Shown: positions 7,533 to 16,261 of the stretch, one piece after another
How the letters are laid out: the number at the start of each line of letters is the position of its first letter
Numbering within the stretch: the first letter of the stretch is position 1
Assembly: GCA_017999835.1 (NCBI GenBank)
Contig: JAGNLA010000001.1
Location: 186,001 to 250,000 of the forward strand
From: Caldisericia bacterium
GTDB lineage: Bacteria > Caldisericota > Caldisericia > JAAYUI01
DNA: 64,000 bases
Reading direction: 5' to 3'
Notes under the pieces: model-generated
The model's database searches: none
Told to the model about the DNA's origin: nothing
What the model saw: the letters and a program-made list of their open reading frames with translations, nothing else
Position numbers and translations under genes: made by a program

Positions 7533-8537
7533 CTACCAGGGTTTCCAGTCTGTCCGTATCTCAAACTGACCGACCTGCTGGTTGTGGGTTGTCATTATTG
7601 GGATATCGTAGAAGGGTTTGAGTTTTTCGACTTTTCCGCCAATCCTTGGCGAGAGCCTTGCCATGGTGAATCTGAATGGGTCAGCACCATCGCCACATTC
7701 TAGCTTGAACGTGAAAGCCTTACCATCTTTTCCACAGCAAAACACGGCTTCAGCGCCATCCTTTGCCACAACCCCAGGGTTATCTTCAAGAAACGCTGTC
7801 ATCACGCGATCTTCTCCACCCATCAACAACGGATGATGTTTTACAGCCTCACCAACAAGCTTTACTGCTTCTTTCAGGCTGCTTTCAAGCTTGTCAGGCC
7901 TGGAAAGATTGGAAAATCCAACGCTCATATTGTAGAGAGGCATGCCAAACACCGGTACGCCGCACCCATCAACGCCAATTATAATCTGATCCTTTTGAAT
8001 GCCACACATTTTTGCCATTATTTCAAGGGTCAGTTGCTGAACCGGATGGTCTATCGAGTTGTAGTCATCGAGCCTCCAACCCTTTGCCGCACAGCATGCC
8101 AGCATCCCGGCGTGTTTTCCAGAGCAGTTGTGGTTTATTGGCTTTGCCGTTGCTTCGTCAAATTCATTTCTGGCTGCCCTGGTCAATGGTGGATGAGTCC
8201 CACATAAAAGCTTGTCCGTGGTAACGCCAGATTTTTCCAACAGATCTTCAACCGCATCTGTGTGAATTTTTTGTCCGTTATGGGAACCCGAGGCGATTGC
8301 CAGGTGCTTAAGGTTTAGATTGAATTTTTCGAAAGCTCCGGTCAAAACGATCGCCATAGCCTGAAGCGGCTTTGACGCGCTTCTGATAAATGTTATGTAA
8401 TAAGGATTTCCAAGGCTTGACACAATCTTTTGTTCTTCATCAATTGAGACCGCATGTCCATAGAACACCGACTCGTCAAGGCCATTTCTGACTTTTGCGC
8501 AAATCATCTCTGAATTCATGAAAGCGATTCTAATCAC
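7533..8537 (-). CDS. Asparaginase (asparaginase II family)
   Basis: 334 residues, the normal length for the PF06089-type family, which is unrelated to the classical E. coli enzyme. Family motifs are RSASKPLQA (about 53-61), HNCSGKHAGMLA (about 135-146) and DGCGVPVF (about 190-197). It should hydrolyse asparagine to aspartate and ammonia in the cytoplasm; no signal peptide is present. The GTG start at 8537 has an AAGG about 7 nt upstream; an ATG six codons later (8519) is the alternative. It is divergent from the AlaX gene and stands alone, ending at the shared terminator with rho. Confidence 0.85.
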   Translation of the reverse strand: MIRIAFMNSEMICAKVRNGLDESVFYGHAVSIDEEQKIVSSLGNPYYITFIRSASKPLQAMAIVLTGAFEKFNLNLKHLAIASGSHNGQKIHTDAVEDLLEKSGVTTDKLLCGTHPPLTRAARNEFDEATAKPINHNCSGKHAGMLACCAAKGWRLDDYNSIDHPVQQLTLEIMAKMCGIQKDQIIIGVDGCGVPVFGMPLYNMSVGFSNLSRPDKLESSLKEAVKLVGEAVKHHPLLMGGEDRVMTAFLEDNPGVVAKDGAEAVFCCGKDGKAFTFKLECGDGADPFRFTMARLSPRIGGKVEKLKPFYDIPIMTTHNQQVGQFEIRTDWKPW

Positions 8538-8559
8538 AAAAAACCTTATCTACAAGCAC

Positions 8560-8589
8560 TTGCGTTTAGTACGTATGTTTTGCTAAAAT
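8560..8589 (+). promoter_or_regulatory. Leaderless promoter of alaX
   Basis: TTGCGT (8560-8565), 18-bp spacer, TAAAAT (8584-8589). Only 6 nt separate the -10 from the ATG at 8596, and there is no SD. Transcription should start at or next to the A of ATG. Confidence 0.7.
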
Positions 8590-8595
8590 CACTTC

Positions 8596-9729
8596 ATGAA
8601 GAGATTTTACTGGGAAAACCCATTTGTTTTTGAGGCCGAAGTTGAACTGAGCCAGATTGATGGCGCGCAGTGCACGATAAAACCAATCATTTTCCATCCT
8701 GATGAAGGCGGTCAGCCGCCAGACAAAGGCACGATTGGCAATGCCAACATAATCAAAATTGAAGCCAAGGACGGGCAGGCAGTCATAACGCTTGACAAAC
8801 CGTTGACTTCCGGAAAATACACAGCAAAAGTTGAACAGGCCAACAGATTGTTTCAGAGCCAAAGGCACACAGCCCAGCACATCATTTCTGGAATAGCAGA
8901 GAAAAAGATGGGATTGATGACCATTGGAGTGAGGATCGGTGAAACCTGCACAATCGATTTTGACAAAAAGATTGAGTGGGACCAGGCTGAAAAGCTGGAT
9001 AAACTCTCAAATGAAGCGATCATGATGGACTTGCCCGTTTGCACGGAATATGGAACGATTGCTGACAGGGGGAGATTTGACAATGATTTGTCAGGTAAGG
9101 ATTCTGAGGAACTCAGGGTTGTTGTAATTGGTGACATTGACAAGTCAGCCTGTTGCGGTACACATGTGCCGTCGACAGGGATGGTTGGCTCGGTAAGGAT
9201 TACTGGGCTGGAAGCCAGCAGGCAGGGCAGCAGGATTACATTCGTATCAGGGCTTGATTCGATAAACTTTGGTATTGTCGAGTCGACAGTGCTCAGAAAC
9301 CTCCGCAAAACAACAAGCTGCGCAAACGACGAACTGATCGGTTCTTTTTCAAAACTTCAGGATCAGATTTCCCAATTGAACAAGGAAAATGGCAACCTGT
9401 GGGAAAAACTCATACCTTTTGAGCTTGAAAAGGCAGTTGAAATCTCCTCCCAATCCATTCCACCCTCTGTGGTTCTTTTTACAGGCGCGCCAGTAAAGCT
9501 TCTGCCAAAAATCGCCCAGATGCTTTCGAATAAAACCGGAAAAAATGCTTTCGTGGTAAATGAAATCGGTCAGAATATAACAATCTCCTCGCCAGATTCC
9601 CAGGCAAAAAACCTTTTTACTAAACTCTCAGCGACAATGACTCTCAAAGGAGGCGGTTCACCAGCGTCAGTCAATGTTCTCCTGGAGAAACCAGTCACCG
9701 CCGATCAACTCATTGCCGCATTATCCTGA
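8596..9729 (+). CDS. alaX: Long-form alanyl-tRNA editing protein AlaX
   Basis: 377 residues. An N-terminal domain (1-90) is followed by the tRNA second-additional (SAD) editing domain with zinc ligands in RHTAQHI (about 92-98) and CCGTH (about 188-192), and a C-terminal DHHA1-like domain ending in a KGGGSP motif. This is the AlaX-L layout: a free-standing relative of the AlaRS editing half that hydrolyses Ser-tRNA-Ala (and Gly-tRNA-Ala). The AlaRS catalytic domain is absent, so it is not a truncated synthetase. The start has no SD and a -10 box 6 nt upstream. It stands alone. Confidence 0.88.
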   Translation: MKRFYWENPFVFEAEVELSQIDGAQCTIKPIIFHPDEGGQPPDKGTIGNANIIKIEAKDGQAVITLDKPLTSGKYTAKVEQANRLFQSQRHTAQHIISGIAEKKMGLMTIGVRIGETCTIDFDKKIEWDQAEKLDKLSNEAIMMDLPVCTEYGTIADRGRFDNDLSGKDSEELRVVVIGDIDKSACCGTHVPSTGMVGSVRITGLEASRQGSRITFVSGLDSINFGIVESTVLRNLRKTTSCANDELIGSFSKLQDQISQLNKENGNLWEKLIPFELEKAVEISSQSIPPSVVLFTGAPVKLLPKIAQMLSNKTGKNAFVVNEIGQNITISSPDSQAKNLFTKLSATMTLKGGGSPASVNVLLEKPVTADQLIAALS

Positions 9730-9791
9730 GATTCTTATCGATCACTCTGATAATCAACAAAATATACATAATTAAGAATAAATAAAATATA

Positions 9792-9819
9792 TTGATTTTT
9801 TGTTTAATCTTTATATAAT
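9792..9819 (+). promoter_or_regulatory. Promoter of the 9850 gene
   Basis: TTGATT (9792-9797), 16-bp spacer, perfect TATAAT (9814-9819), in a very AT-rich stretch. The downstream start has a normal SD, so this mRNA has a leader. Confidence 0.7.
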
Positions 9820-9849
9820 AATTACAAATATTTGCCAAAGGAGACTTTG

Positions 9850-10650
9850 ATGCAATATTCAATGTTACTGGGAACGCAGATTCTGGGCAGTCTCATCGCC
9901 TCAGGTCACAATGGCTCGGTTAAGATCAAGTCAAACGATGAAATATTTACGGTATGGATTTCATCTGGTTCCGTAACATCTCTTCGTAACTCAAAAGCGT
10001 CCGAGCAGGACACCTTGCCATCACTGTTACTGACAACCGACGGGGGAATCGAGATTAAATCTGAAACAATCACCATAGCAAGACTCAACTACCAACAAGC
10101 TCTTGAAAAAACAATCCTTGAATCAAAATCGGATTTCAAAACTCTTTTTCCGTTATCAAGCTTCATCCAAGTATCAGCTTGCTCATCAATTAGCCCGGAC
10201 GCTAACTTGACTTTATCAGAAAATATCAAACTCCTTCAAAACAAATCCGGTGCCGGAACAGACCTTGTATCACTCCAGGAAATGATTCCTAAGGATTTCT
10301 GGAACACATTCGTCCTCGCCTCGTCAATTGGCTGTGTTACGGCAAGTTACAGAAACAACCTTTCAAATTGCGTCAAGAGGTACCACGAAGCGTTGGATGC
10401 AGAAATAAAAAAATTCATGGGAGCCGCCATTTCACAAACGTTCAACAAAAAAGTCAATCACTCAATCATTGAATGGAAAGATCAATTTACAAACCCAGTA
10501 TATGGCGCAAAGCCATTTGAAGCCTGGGTCAAAGCCATTCAGATTTCTGCTCTTGAAATCGTGCCCTCATCGATATCGGAAAAAATGCTCTCGAAAATAT
10601 ATTCAATGCTAAAGCCTGACGACCAGACAGCTATAAAAAAACTTTCATGA
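9850..10650 (+). CDS. Unknown protein with N-terminal DUF4388/PATAN-like domain
   Basis: 266 residues, no signal peptide or membrane helix. Residues 1-75 (LLGTQILGSLIASGHNGSVKI, then a strand and WISSGSVTSL) follow the pattern of DUF4388/PATAN domains, which occur in proteins working with response regulators, GTPases and roadblock proteins. The rest is mainly helical with no motif I recognise. ATG at 9850 is chosen because AAGGAG lies 6 nt before it; a TTG further upstream is on the wrong side of that SD. It is followed after 13 nt by a membrane protein and probably co-transcribed with it. The domain call is tentative. Confidence 0.6.
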   Translation: MQYSMLLGTQILGSLIASGHNGSVKIKSNDEIFTVWISSGSVTSLRNSKASEQDTLPSLLLTTDGGIEIKSETITIARLNYQQALEKTILESKSDFKTLFPLSSFIQVSACSSISPDANLTLSENIKLLQNKSGAGTDLVSLQEMIPKDFWNTFVLASSIGCVTASYRNNLSNCVKRYHEALDAEIKKFMGAAISQTFNKKVNHSIIEWKDQFTNPVYGAKPFEAWVKAIQISALEIVPSSISEKMLSKIYSMLKPDDQTAIKKLS

Positions 10651-10663
10651 AAGAAGGAAAGAA

Positions 10664-11476
10664 ATGAACATATTCAATTTATTGGTTGCAGTTATATGGT
10701 TGATTCCATGTGTTTTCATGCTCATGATGGGACAATTCAACCTTATCAATATGGATCCGATGAGTCTGACCAATTATGTAAACGTGGTTCAGGCTCTGTC
10801 GGCTCTGGTGGCGGGCATCCTTTGCTTGTGGTCGTCAGGGGCATTTGCCAAAAGTGACGACAACAGACTCGCATGGAACCTCGTTGGCTGGGGGATATTG
10901 GCCTGGTTTACGGGAATGGCGTATTATACTTATTATACGATTGCCAATACTCCTGTGGGAGCAACTCTTGAAAACATCGCTTTTGATGAAAATGGTGGCA
11001 TCTCCGACTGGCTGTTCCTTCTTTCAATACCTCTCATCATTATCGGATTCTATTATCTTTACAAATCCCTCAAATCAAGAATCACTATTGCCGGATGGGT
11101 CATATCAGTTATTGTCTTAATTGGAACCATGGTTTTCTCGCTTTCACAAAACTGGAATCTATTGTTTCCCGAAACAGGATTTGTTTTTAATTCAGAGTTC
11201 ATGACTGTGTCACTCTACTGTTTGTTGTACCCAATTCTGTTTGCTTTTGCTGTTGCAACCGTTTCAATTCTTGCAACAAGCCTTATGGGTAGGCCATGGA
11301 TCTGGGTCATCGTTGGTATCCTCATTTATGGCATTATGGATGTAGTATACCCACTACTCAATAGTTTGAGCCTCTACAGTGCTGGTTCTTGGATTGATCT
11401 TGCCTGGGTTGTTGGTTTTATGTTTGTCGGAATCGGCGCAATCATAAATTACCAAACCTTGAAAAAAACATACTAG
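10664..11476 (+). CDS. Polytopic membrane protein, unknown function
   Basis: 270 residues with about seven or eight hydrophobic helices: roughly 3-22, 40-58, 75-93, 110-130, 140-160, 180-210, 215-235 and 245-265. Soluble loops are short and aromatic. There is no transporter motif I know. An AAGGAAAG-type SD precedes the ATG. It is coupled to the upstream PATAN-like gene and followed by a strong terminator, so these two form a two-gene unit. Confidence 0.7.
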   Translation: MNIFNLLVAVIWLIPCVFMLMMGQFNLINMDPMSLTNYVNVVQALSALVAGILCLWSSGAFAKSDDNRLAWNLVGWGILAWFTGMAYYTYYTIANTPVGATLENIAFDENGGISDWLFLLSIPLIIIGFYYLYKSLKSRITIAGWVISVIVLIGTMVFSLSQNWNLLFPETGFVFNSEFMTVSLYCLLYPILFAFAVATVSILATSLMGRPWIWVIVGILIYGIMDVVYPLLNSLSLYSAGSWIDLAWVVGFMFVGIGAIINYQTLKKTY

Positions 11477-11493
11477 CGCTCTCGCCTCCTACC

Positions 11494-11522
11494 AAAACCC
11501 CCATTGAGAAAATGGGGGTTTT
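11494..11522 (+). terminator. Intrinsic terminator
   Basis: AAAACCCCCATT / AATGGGGGTTTT hairpin with a short GA-rich loop, 18 nt after the membrane protein stop. Confidence 0.85.
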
Positions 11523-11583
11523 GCATATTTATGTCAATAAGGAGAAACCCTTTACTGCAAATAATTTGTGATTATTTCAAAAC

Positions 11584-11611
11584 TTGATTTTTGATGTTAA
11601 ACAACTAGAAT
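11584..11611 (+). promoter_or_regulatory. Leaderless promoter of the CDF transporter
   Basis: TTGATT (11584-11589), 16-bp spacer, TAGAAT (11606-11611), then 8 nt to the ATG at 11620. No SD is visible. Confidence 0.65.
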
Positions 11612-11619
11612 GCATATCT

Positions 11620-12516
11620 ATGAAATCGTTATCAAAAGAACAAGAAATCAGAAGACTAACGCTTGTTGGAATCTGCGTGAATGTCCTTCTGACGGCTTCG
11701 AAAATCATTGGCGGTCTTGCTGGCGGCTCATCTGCCCTGTACACCGACGGTTTCCACTCAATGACCGACCTGAGTTCGGATTTCATCGTTCTGTTTGGTT
11801 TGAAGTACTGGATGAGACCTGCCGACGAAAATCATCCTCATGGACACAAAAGGCTTGAAACAGTCATTACTGTTGTCATAGGCATCATGCTTGCCTCCAT
11901 AGGCATCACGCTCGGTTACAACTCTGTACTCGACCTTATTGCCGGTAATGCAAGACAGGCAGACTGGATAACATTTGCCATAGCTTGCATGGCAATTGTG
12001 ACCAAAGAGGGCATGGCCAGATGGAGCGTGTCCGTTGGAACCAGGCTGAATTCGAAAGCGGTTCTTGCCAACTCGTGGGATCAGAGGTCAGATGCGCTTG
12101 GCGCCATTCCGGTTGCCATCTCGATCCTTCTTGTGAGAATTAACCCAAAACTGTGGTGGATTGACCAGACAGCGGCCATTCTTGTCTGCGCGCTCATCCT
12201 TCGCGCCGCGTTCAACATCATTTGGCCATCTTTGAAAGAACTGCTTGACACAGGTGCAAACAAGGAAACAAGAGAAAAAATAACGAATATCATCAAAAAC
12301 ACTCCTGGAGTTATGTCGGTTCATAAACTTAAAACAAGATATTTAGGCGGCGACATCGACATCATCGTGCATATCCAGGTTGATTCAGGCATGTCGGTAC
12401 GCGACAGCCACAAAATCACAGGTGTAATCAAAGAAAACCTTGCAAATTCTGGGGTTTTACTCCATGAAGCAAACATTCACGTTGAACCTTACGATTCTTC
12501 CGGAAACAATAAATAA
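11620..12516 (+). CDS. Cation diffusion facilitator (CDF) family metal transporter
   Basis: 298 residues. It has six predicted membrane helices and the CDF metal site YTDGFHSMTDLSSD in helix 2, plus HPHGHKRLE in the following loop. Helix 5 has WDQRSDALGAIPVA, which supplies the second half of the transport site. A soluble ferredoxin-like C-terminal domain (about 205-298) ends with HEANIHVEP. The family exports Zn2+, Fe2+, Mn2+ or similar ions against protons. The D-(x)3-x-D pattern suggests Zn/Fe type, but specificity is not settled. The start is ATG at 11620; longer in-frame starts would lie inside the promoter. Single gene, convergent with hcp. Confidence 0.88.
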   Translation: MKSLSKEQEIRRLTLVGICVNVLLTASKIIGGLAGGSSALYTDGFHSMTDLSSDFIVLFGLKYWMRPADENHPHGHKRLETVITVVIGIMLASIGITLGYNSVLDLIAGNARQADWITFAIACMAIVTKEGMARWSVSVGTRLNSKAVLANSWDQRSDALGAIPVAISILLVRINPKLWWIDQTAAILVCALILRAAFNIIWPSLKELLDTGANKETREKITNIIKNTPGVMSVHKLKTRYLGGDIDIIVHIQVDSGMSVRDSHKITGVIKENLANSGVLLHEANIHVEPYDSSGNNK

Positions 12517-12518
12517 TG

Positions 12519-12548
12519 AAAAGCCCTCCTTCATTGGAGGGCTTTTTT
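12519..12548. terminator. Bidirectional intrinsic terminator between the CDF gene and hcp
   Basis: AAAAGCCCTCC / GGAGGGCTTTTTT with a 6-nt loop, directly after the CDF stop and 12 nt from the hcp stop. Confidence 0.88.
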
Positions 12549-12559
12549 GTAAATATATT

Positions 12560-14194
12560 CTATCCAAGGATTTCTTTTAAATCCTGCTCAGGTGTTGTGA
12601 CCATCTTAAGGTTGAATTTTCCCTGCAGGACTTTGAAAACTGGTTCCTTTATTGGTGCTGGCGGGGTCGGTCCGATGCGTATGTTTTTGATTCCAAGATA
12701 GAGCAATGTCAACAACACGCATATTGCTTTCTGTTCATACCACGAAAGGACGAGTGTCAGCGGAAGGCTGTTGACGTCTGTGCCAAGTTTTTCAGCCAAA
12801 GCAACGGCAAACCTCACTGCTGAGTAGGAATCATTGCACTGACCGCAATCGATAAGCCTTGGCAAACCATCAATCTCTCCAAAATCAAGCTTGTTGAATC
12901 TGTATTTGCCACATGCGAGAGTAAGAATAACACAATCCTGAGGTATATTTTGTGCTAGTTCGGTGTAATAGTTTCTTCCAGGCTTTGCTCCATCGCAACC
13001 ACCAATCAGGAACGCATGCCTTAGCTTTCCAGCTTTAACTAAATCAATTACTGTATCAACGCTTGAGAGTAAGACATCCTTGCCAAAACCGACAAGAATG
13101 GTTTTTTCTTCATTGTCATTTTGGAATCCCTGGCAATTCTGTGCTGTTTTGATTACTTCAGAAAAATCTCTGTCTTTGATATGCCTTAACCCTGGATAAC
13201 CCACTTCATTCATGGTAAAAACCCTGTCCTGATAGGAAGGTCTTGGTTTCATAAGACAGTTTGTTGTCAAAACAATAGGTCCTGGAAACTCTGCAAATTC
13301 TGTCTGCTGGTTTTGCCAAGCAGAACCATAGTTACCAGCCAGATGTTTGAATTTTTTTAGTTCAGGATAAGCATGGGCAGGCAGCATCTCTCCGTGTGTG
13401 TATACGTTGATTCCCTTTCCTTCGGTCTGTTTGAGCAGTTCATGAAGATCAACAAGGTCATGTCCAGAAACGAGAACGCACTTGCCTTTGATTGTGTTAA
13501 TTCTAACTTTCGTCGGTTCTGGCTTGCCAAACTTGCAGTTGGCGTCATTAAGCATCTCCATTACCTTCAGATTGAGTTTACCAACAAACATGGCCATATT
13601 AAACAATTCATCTATCGTTCTGTTGTTGTTTGCCAAAAAACTCAATACTTCGTGAAACTCTCCGTAAACATTTTCATCCTCTACTCCATTGAGTCTGGCA
13701 TGTTCAGCATAAGCGGCTACGCCCTTCATACCGTAAAGGACAAAATGATAGAGTCCGGCTGGCACTTCACCCATCTGTTCAATATCATTTGCTAGGCTGA
13801 ATTTTTGGCCTTGCTGCTCTAGGAAATCCTTGTCCTGTTTAAATTCCCAGCCTGAAGAAAGCGAAATACCTTCGACATTTCCAGTTCTTTCCTGATAAAG
13901 TTTCGTCAGTTTTGTTTCGCAATCTTTTGCATTTTCTAGAAATTCAACGAACCTGCTCTCATCGAAATTCACATTTGTTATCGTGGCAAACAAAGCCTGG
14001 ATGGTGAACACATCGCATTCATGAACATGTACCCCATCCTTGCCAAGCCTGTACGCAAGGGTGGAATTGAATTTCAACGCATGAACCAAAAGATCCATCA
14101 ACGCTGATACCTGAGGCTCCTTGCTACACACTCCTATGCTTGTACAAGCTTCGCCTTTCATTGTCTGTTCGCATTGGTAGCAAAACATCTTCAT
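12560..14194 (-). CDS. hcp: Hydroxylamine reductase / hybrid cluster protein, class I
   Basis: 544 residues. The N-terminal cysteines 5, 8, 17 and 23 (C-x2-C-x8-C-x5-C) match the [4Fe-4S]-type spacing of Hcp from anaerobes, not the [2Fe-2S] spacing of E. coli. The hybrid-cluster ligand regions are recognisable: GHDLVD, THGEMLPAHAYPELKK, TTNCLMKP, LACGKYRFN and DCGQCNDSYSA. The enzyme reduces hydroxylamine in vitro and, in enterics, nitric oxide. It is downstream of the ferredoxin and Rrf2 genes on the same strand, though 147 nt separate it from the ferredoxin start-to-stop unit. The start ATG at 14194 follows GGAAAGG; an ATG two codons later is possible. Confidence 0.95.
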   Translation of the reverse strand: MKMFCYQCEQTMKGEACTSIGVCSKEPQVSALMDLLVHALKFNSTLAYRLGKDGVHVHECDVFTIQALFATITNVNFDESRFVEFLENAKDCETKLTKLYQERTGNVEGISLSSGWEFKQDKDFLEQQGQKFSLANDIEQMGEVPAGLYHFVLYGMKGVAAYAEHARLNGVEDENVYGEFHEVLSFLANNNRTIDELFNMAMFVGKLNLKVMEMLNDANCKFGKPEPTKVRINTIKGKCVLVSGHDLVDLHELLKQTEGKGINVYTHGEMLPAHAYPELKKFKHLAGNYGSAWQNQQTEFAEFPGPIVLTTNCLMKPRPSYQDRVFTMNEVGYPGLRHIKDRDFSEVIKTAQNCQGFQNDNEEKTILVGFGKDVLLSSVDTVIDLVKAGKLRHAFLIGGCDGAKPGRNYYTELAQNIPQDCVILTLACGKYRFNKLDFGEIDGLPRLIDCGQCNDSYSAVRFAVALAEKLGTDVNSLPLTLVLSWYEQKAICVLLTLLYLGIKNIRIGPTPPAPIKEPVFKVLQGKFNLKMVTTPEQDLKEILG

Positions 14195-14341
14195 TTTTTC
14201 TTTCCTTTCCTGCATTTTTGATGGCAAAAATCACGATTGTCTTTTTGATTATTGTGTTACCAGCGTTGAATACGCTGATATTCTATGATGGGAATCCAAA
14301 GCTGGCAACAGGGCATTGCCAGCCCTCTCAATTCAACTCTT

Positions 14342-15133
14342 CTACATTCTTTCGCCGTTGAGTGAGATTTTTGTAAGAGTCAGCGGAATGTTCTTGCCGG
14401 AATCAGCAATTGCCTGCTTGACAATCTGAACCAGTCCTCCACAGCAAGGCACCTCCATGTATGCAACTTCGATTGAACTTATATTGTTTACCAAAAACAT
14501 CTGCGTCAATTTATCTAGATAGTGCTGGGCATTGTCTAGTTTTGGACATGCAATTGTAAGAATTTTGTCAGGGAGGAGGTCAAGGTGGAAATCGCCTTTT
14601 GCGTATGCAACGCAGTCAGCAGCAATGAGTAAATCAGCATTTTGCAGATATGGAGCGTTTGGAGGGATAAGCATGAGCTGCACAGGCCAATTGACAAGCG
14701 ATGACGCTATTGAAATGCCGCCTTTTCTGGGCTTGGCAGACTGCTGAGGTTTCTCTTGCGCCAGGTTTTTTACAGCCGACCCTGGGCAGCCACATGCGAG
14801 TTTCTCTGGCATCTGGTTTCTCCCTCGACCCTCATGTTTGTGATGGTCGTGGCAACCACAATCGTGATCGTGTTTTTCCTGAAGTTTGTGATGTTGGTGA
14901 GGGCCAACCTCTGGATTTCCAACACCGTTGTATTCATCGCCATCGCGTTCAACTATCTCAATTGCACCGGTTGGGCACTCGCCGATACAAGCGCCAAGGC
15001 CATCACAATAAGAGTCTGTGACCAGCCTTGCTTTGCCGTTTATCATTTTTATTGCGCCTTCAGCGCACGCATTTGCGCACTGACCGCACCCATTGCACTT
15101 TTCTTCGTCAATTTTGATTATCTTTCTTAGCAT
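14342..15133 (-). CDS. Two-cluster ferredoxin with His-rich linker
   Basis: 263 residues. Residues 8-65 hold two 4Fe-4S motifs, [11 protein letters not shown] and [11 protein letters not shown], the second with an altered first spacing. Residues 75-105 are strongly His/Asp-rich ([18 protein letters not shown]). The C-terminal half (about 130-263) is a separate domain with CCGG near 235 and further Cys, of a type often seen next to hcp. It probably carries electrons to Hcp. The start overlaps the end of rrf2 by 7 nt, and AAGGAGAAAA provides the SD, so the two are one unit. Confidence 0.82.
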   Translation of the reverse strand: MLRKIIKIDEEKCNGCGQCANACAEGAIKMINGKARLVTDSYCDGLGACIGECPTGAIEIVERDGDEYNGVGNPEVGPHQHHKLQEKHDHDCGCHDHHKHEGRGRNQMPEKLACGCPGSAVKNLAQEKPQQSAKPRKGGISIASSLVNWPVQLMLIPPNAPYLQNADLLIAADCVAYAKGDFHLDLLPDKILTIACPKLDNAQHYLDKLTQMFLVNNISSIEVAYMEVPCCGGLVQIVKQAIADSGKNIPLTLTKISLNGERM

Positions 15134-15543
15134 TTTTCTCCTTGAGGCTTGGTGAAACTCTTGAGATTAGTGCCTGACAGGAATTTGTAGAACTTGTCAT
15201 TTAGGTCGTTGAGCACGCCTTTGAACAGGCAGATATCAAAGACACAATTCTGCTTCCCGTAAGCACACGGATTGTTGTCAATGCGACCTTCTATTGATTC
15301 GTAAATTTCAAGAAGCGAAATCTTTTCAGAATCCTTGGCAAGAACGAATCCGCCCTCTGGTCCTCGGGTGGATTTGACCAGTCCGTCTTTTGCAAGGCGC
15401 TGCATGATTTTGCTTAGATGAAATTCTGACGAATCAGTTTTTTGCGCGAGTTCCTTAATGCTCATCTTGTCGCCATGGATGACAAGCACTGAAAGGGCGT
15501 GGAACCCGATGTAACTTGCTTCACTTAGATTTATAAGTCTCAT
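15127..15543 (-). CDS. Rrf2-family Fe-S transcriptional regulator
   Basis: 138 residues. An N-terminal winged helix (1-80) has the Rrf2 recognition pattern [25 protein letters not shown]. It is followed by the cluster-binding cysteines 93, 100 and 105 (C-x6-C-x4-C), as in IscR/NsrR relatives. Rrf2 regulators with such a cluster sense NO, iron or redox state; the adjacent ferredoxin and hcp make NO or hydroxylamine stress the most likely signal. The gene is first in the unit, so it may control itself and also the divergent membrane gene at 15710. ATG at 15543 has no SD and a -10 box 6 nt upstream. Confidence 0.9.
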   Translation of the reverse strand: MRLINLSEASYIGFHALSVLVIHGDKMSIKELAQKTDSSEFHLSKIMQRLAKDGLVKSTRGPEGGFVLAKDSEKISLLEIYESIEGRIDNNPCAYGKQNCVFDICLFKGVLNDLNDKFYKFLSGTNLKSFTKPQGEKC

Positions 15544-15549
15544 ATTCGC

Positions 15550-15578
15550 ATTCTAGTATTCTTATGCTTAAATTACAA
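15550..15578 (-). promoter_or_regulatory. Leaderless promoter of the rrf2-ferredoxin-hcp unit
   Basis: Read on the minus strand: TTGTAA (15578-15573), 17-bp spacer, TAGAAT (15555-15550), then 6 nt to the ATG. No SD. The 166-nt divergent region up to 15709 is the natural place for an Rrf2 operator, but I see no certain palindrome. Confidence 0.7.
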
Positions 15579-15709
15579 TTAAATGCGTTCAGACCGGTAT
15601 TGACATGCGGGTATAATAATTACCAAAGCACATAGAATGGTTACATTTTTAGCAAAAAACAATAGTCAATACTATTTATGATAAAAAATACAAAACATTA
15701 GGAGGAAAG

Positions 15710-16129
15710 ATGAACGGAATTACATTCAGCCCAAACGCAGTTTTGGGTTTTTTGACTTGGTGTCTTTTATTGCTAACCGCACTCCACAGCATGTTTCTTC
15801 GGAAAAAAACTGGTGCTGGTTTCATGTCGTTGCACATCATGGATATCCTGTTTGTTTTTGTTGTAGCAACAGTCCATGCAGCCTTAATCTTAGCTAAAAT
15901 TATTGAGAACGGTTGGCCTCTCCAGCTTGGAACAATACTCGGAATCGCAACCTGGGGATTGGTTTTCCTGGCGTTACTGATGGGAGTTTTTAGAAAACCT
16001 CTGGCATCCGCATTGAAAAAAGCCTATATGGCAATTCACATTCTCATAGGCATCCTTGCTTTTGCCGTGGCAACAACTCATGGCATGATGATAATGCTTG
16101 GACAGATTGCAAGATTAGCCACAAAATAA
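15710..16129 (+). CDS. Four-helix membrane protein, probable diheme cytochrome b
   Basis: 139 residues with four hydrophobic helices (about 10-30, 38-62, 72-94, 106-132). Helix 2 carries His42 and His56 and helix 4 carries His110 and His124. Both pairs are spaced exactly H-x13-H, the spacing that lets two helices hold two stacked b hemes, as in cytochrome b and ferric-reductase-type proteins. His26 lies in helix 1. No flavin or NAD domain is fused. A strong AGGAGG SD precedes the ATG. It is divergent from rrf2-ferredoxin-hcp and followed by a terminator. Heme binding is inferred from spacing only. Confidence 0.7.
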   Translation: MNGITFSPNAVLGFLTWCLLLLTALHSMFLRKKTGAGFMSLHIMDILFVFVVATVHAALILAKIIENGWPLQLGTILGIATWGLVFLALLMGVFRKPLASALKKAYMAIHILIGILAFAVATTHGMMIMLGQIARLATK

Positions 16130-16149
16130 GAACTGACAGATAAAAATAT

Positions 16150-16176
16150 AAAGCCCCGCAAAAACGGGGCTTTTTT
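16150..16176 (+). terminator. Intrinsic terminator
   Basis: AAAGCCCCG / CGGGGCTTTTTT hairpin 21 nt after the diheme-like gene. Confidence 0.88.
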
Positions 16177-16261
16177 ATTCTAATATGTTCAATCTATACA
16201 AACGTATACACAGAGAATAAGATTCACTAATATCTGTTATCTGTGATGAGCTTTAAAAGAC

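Noticed and set aside
8566-8880. Minus-strand open frame over the start of alaX
   Set aside because: It overlaps the alaX promoter and SAD domain in antisense and shows no motif.
15599-15619. TTGACA close to TATAAT in the rrf2 divergent region as a promoter of the 15710 gene
   Set aside because: The hexamers are only about 6 bp apart, so they cannot be one promoter; no other pair for this gene was certain.
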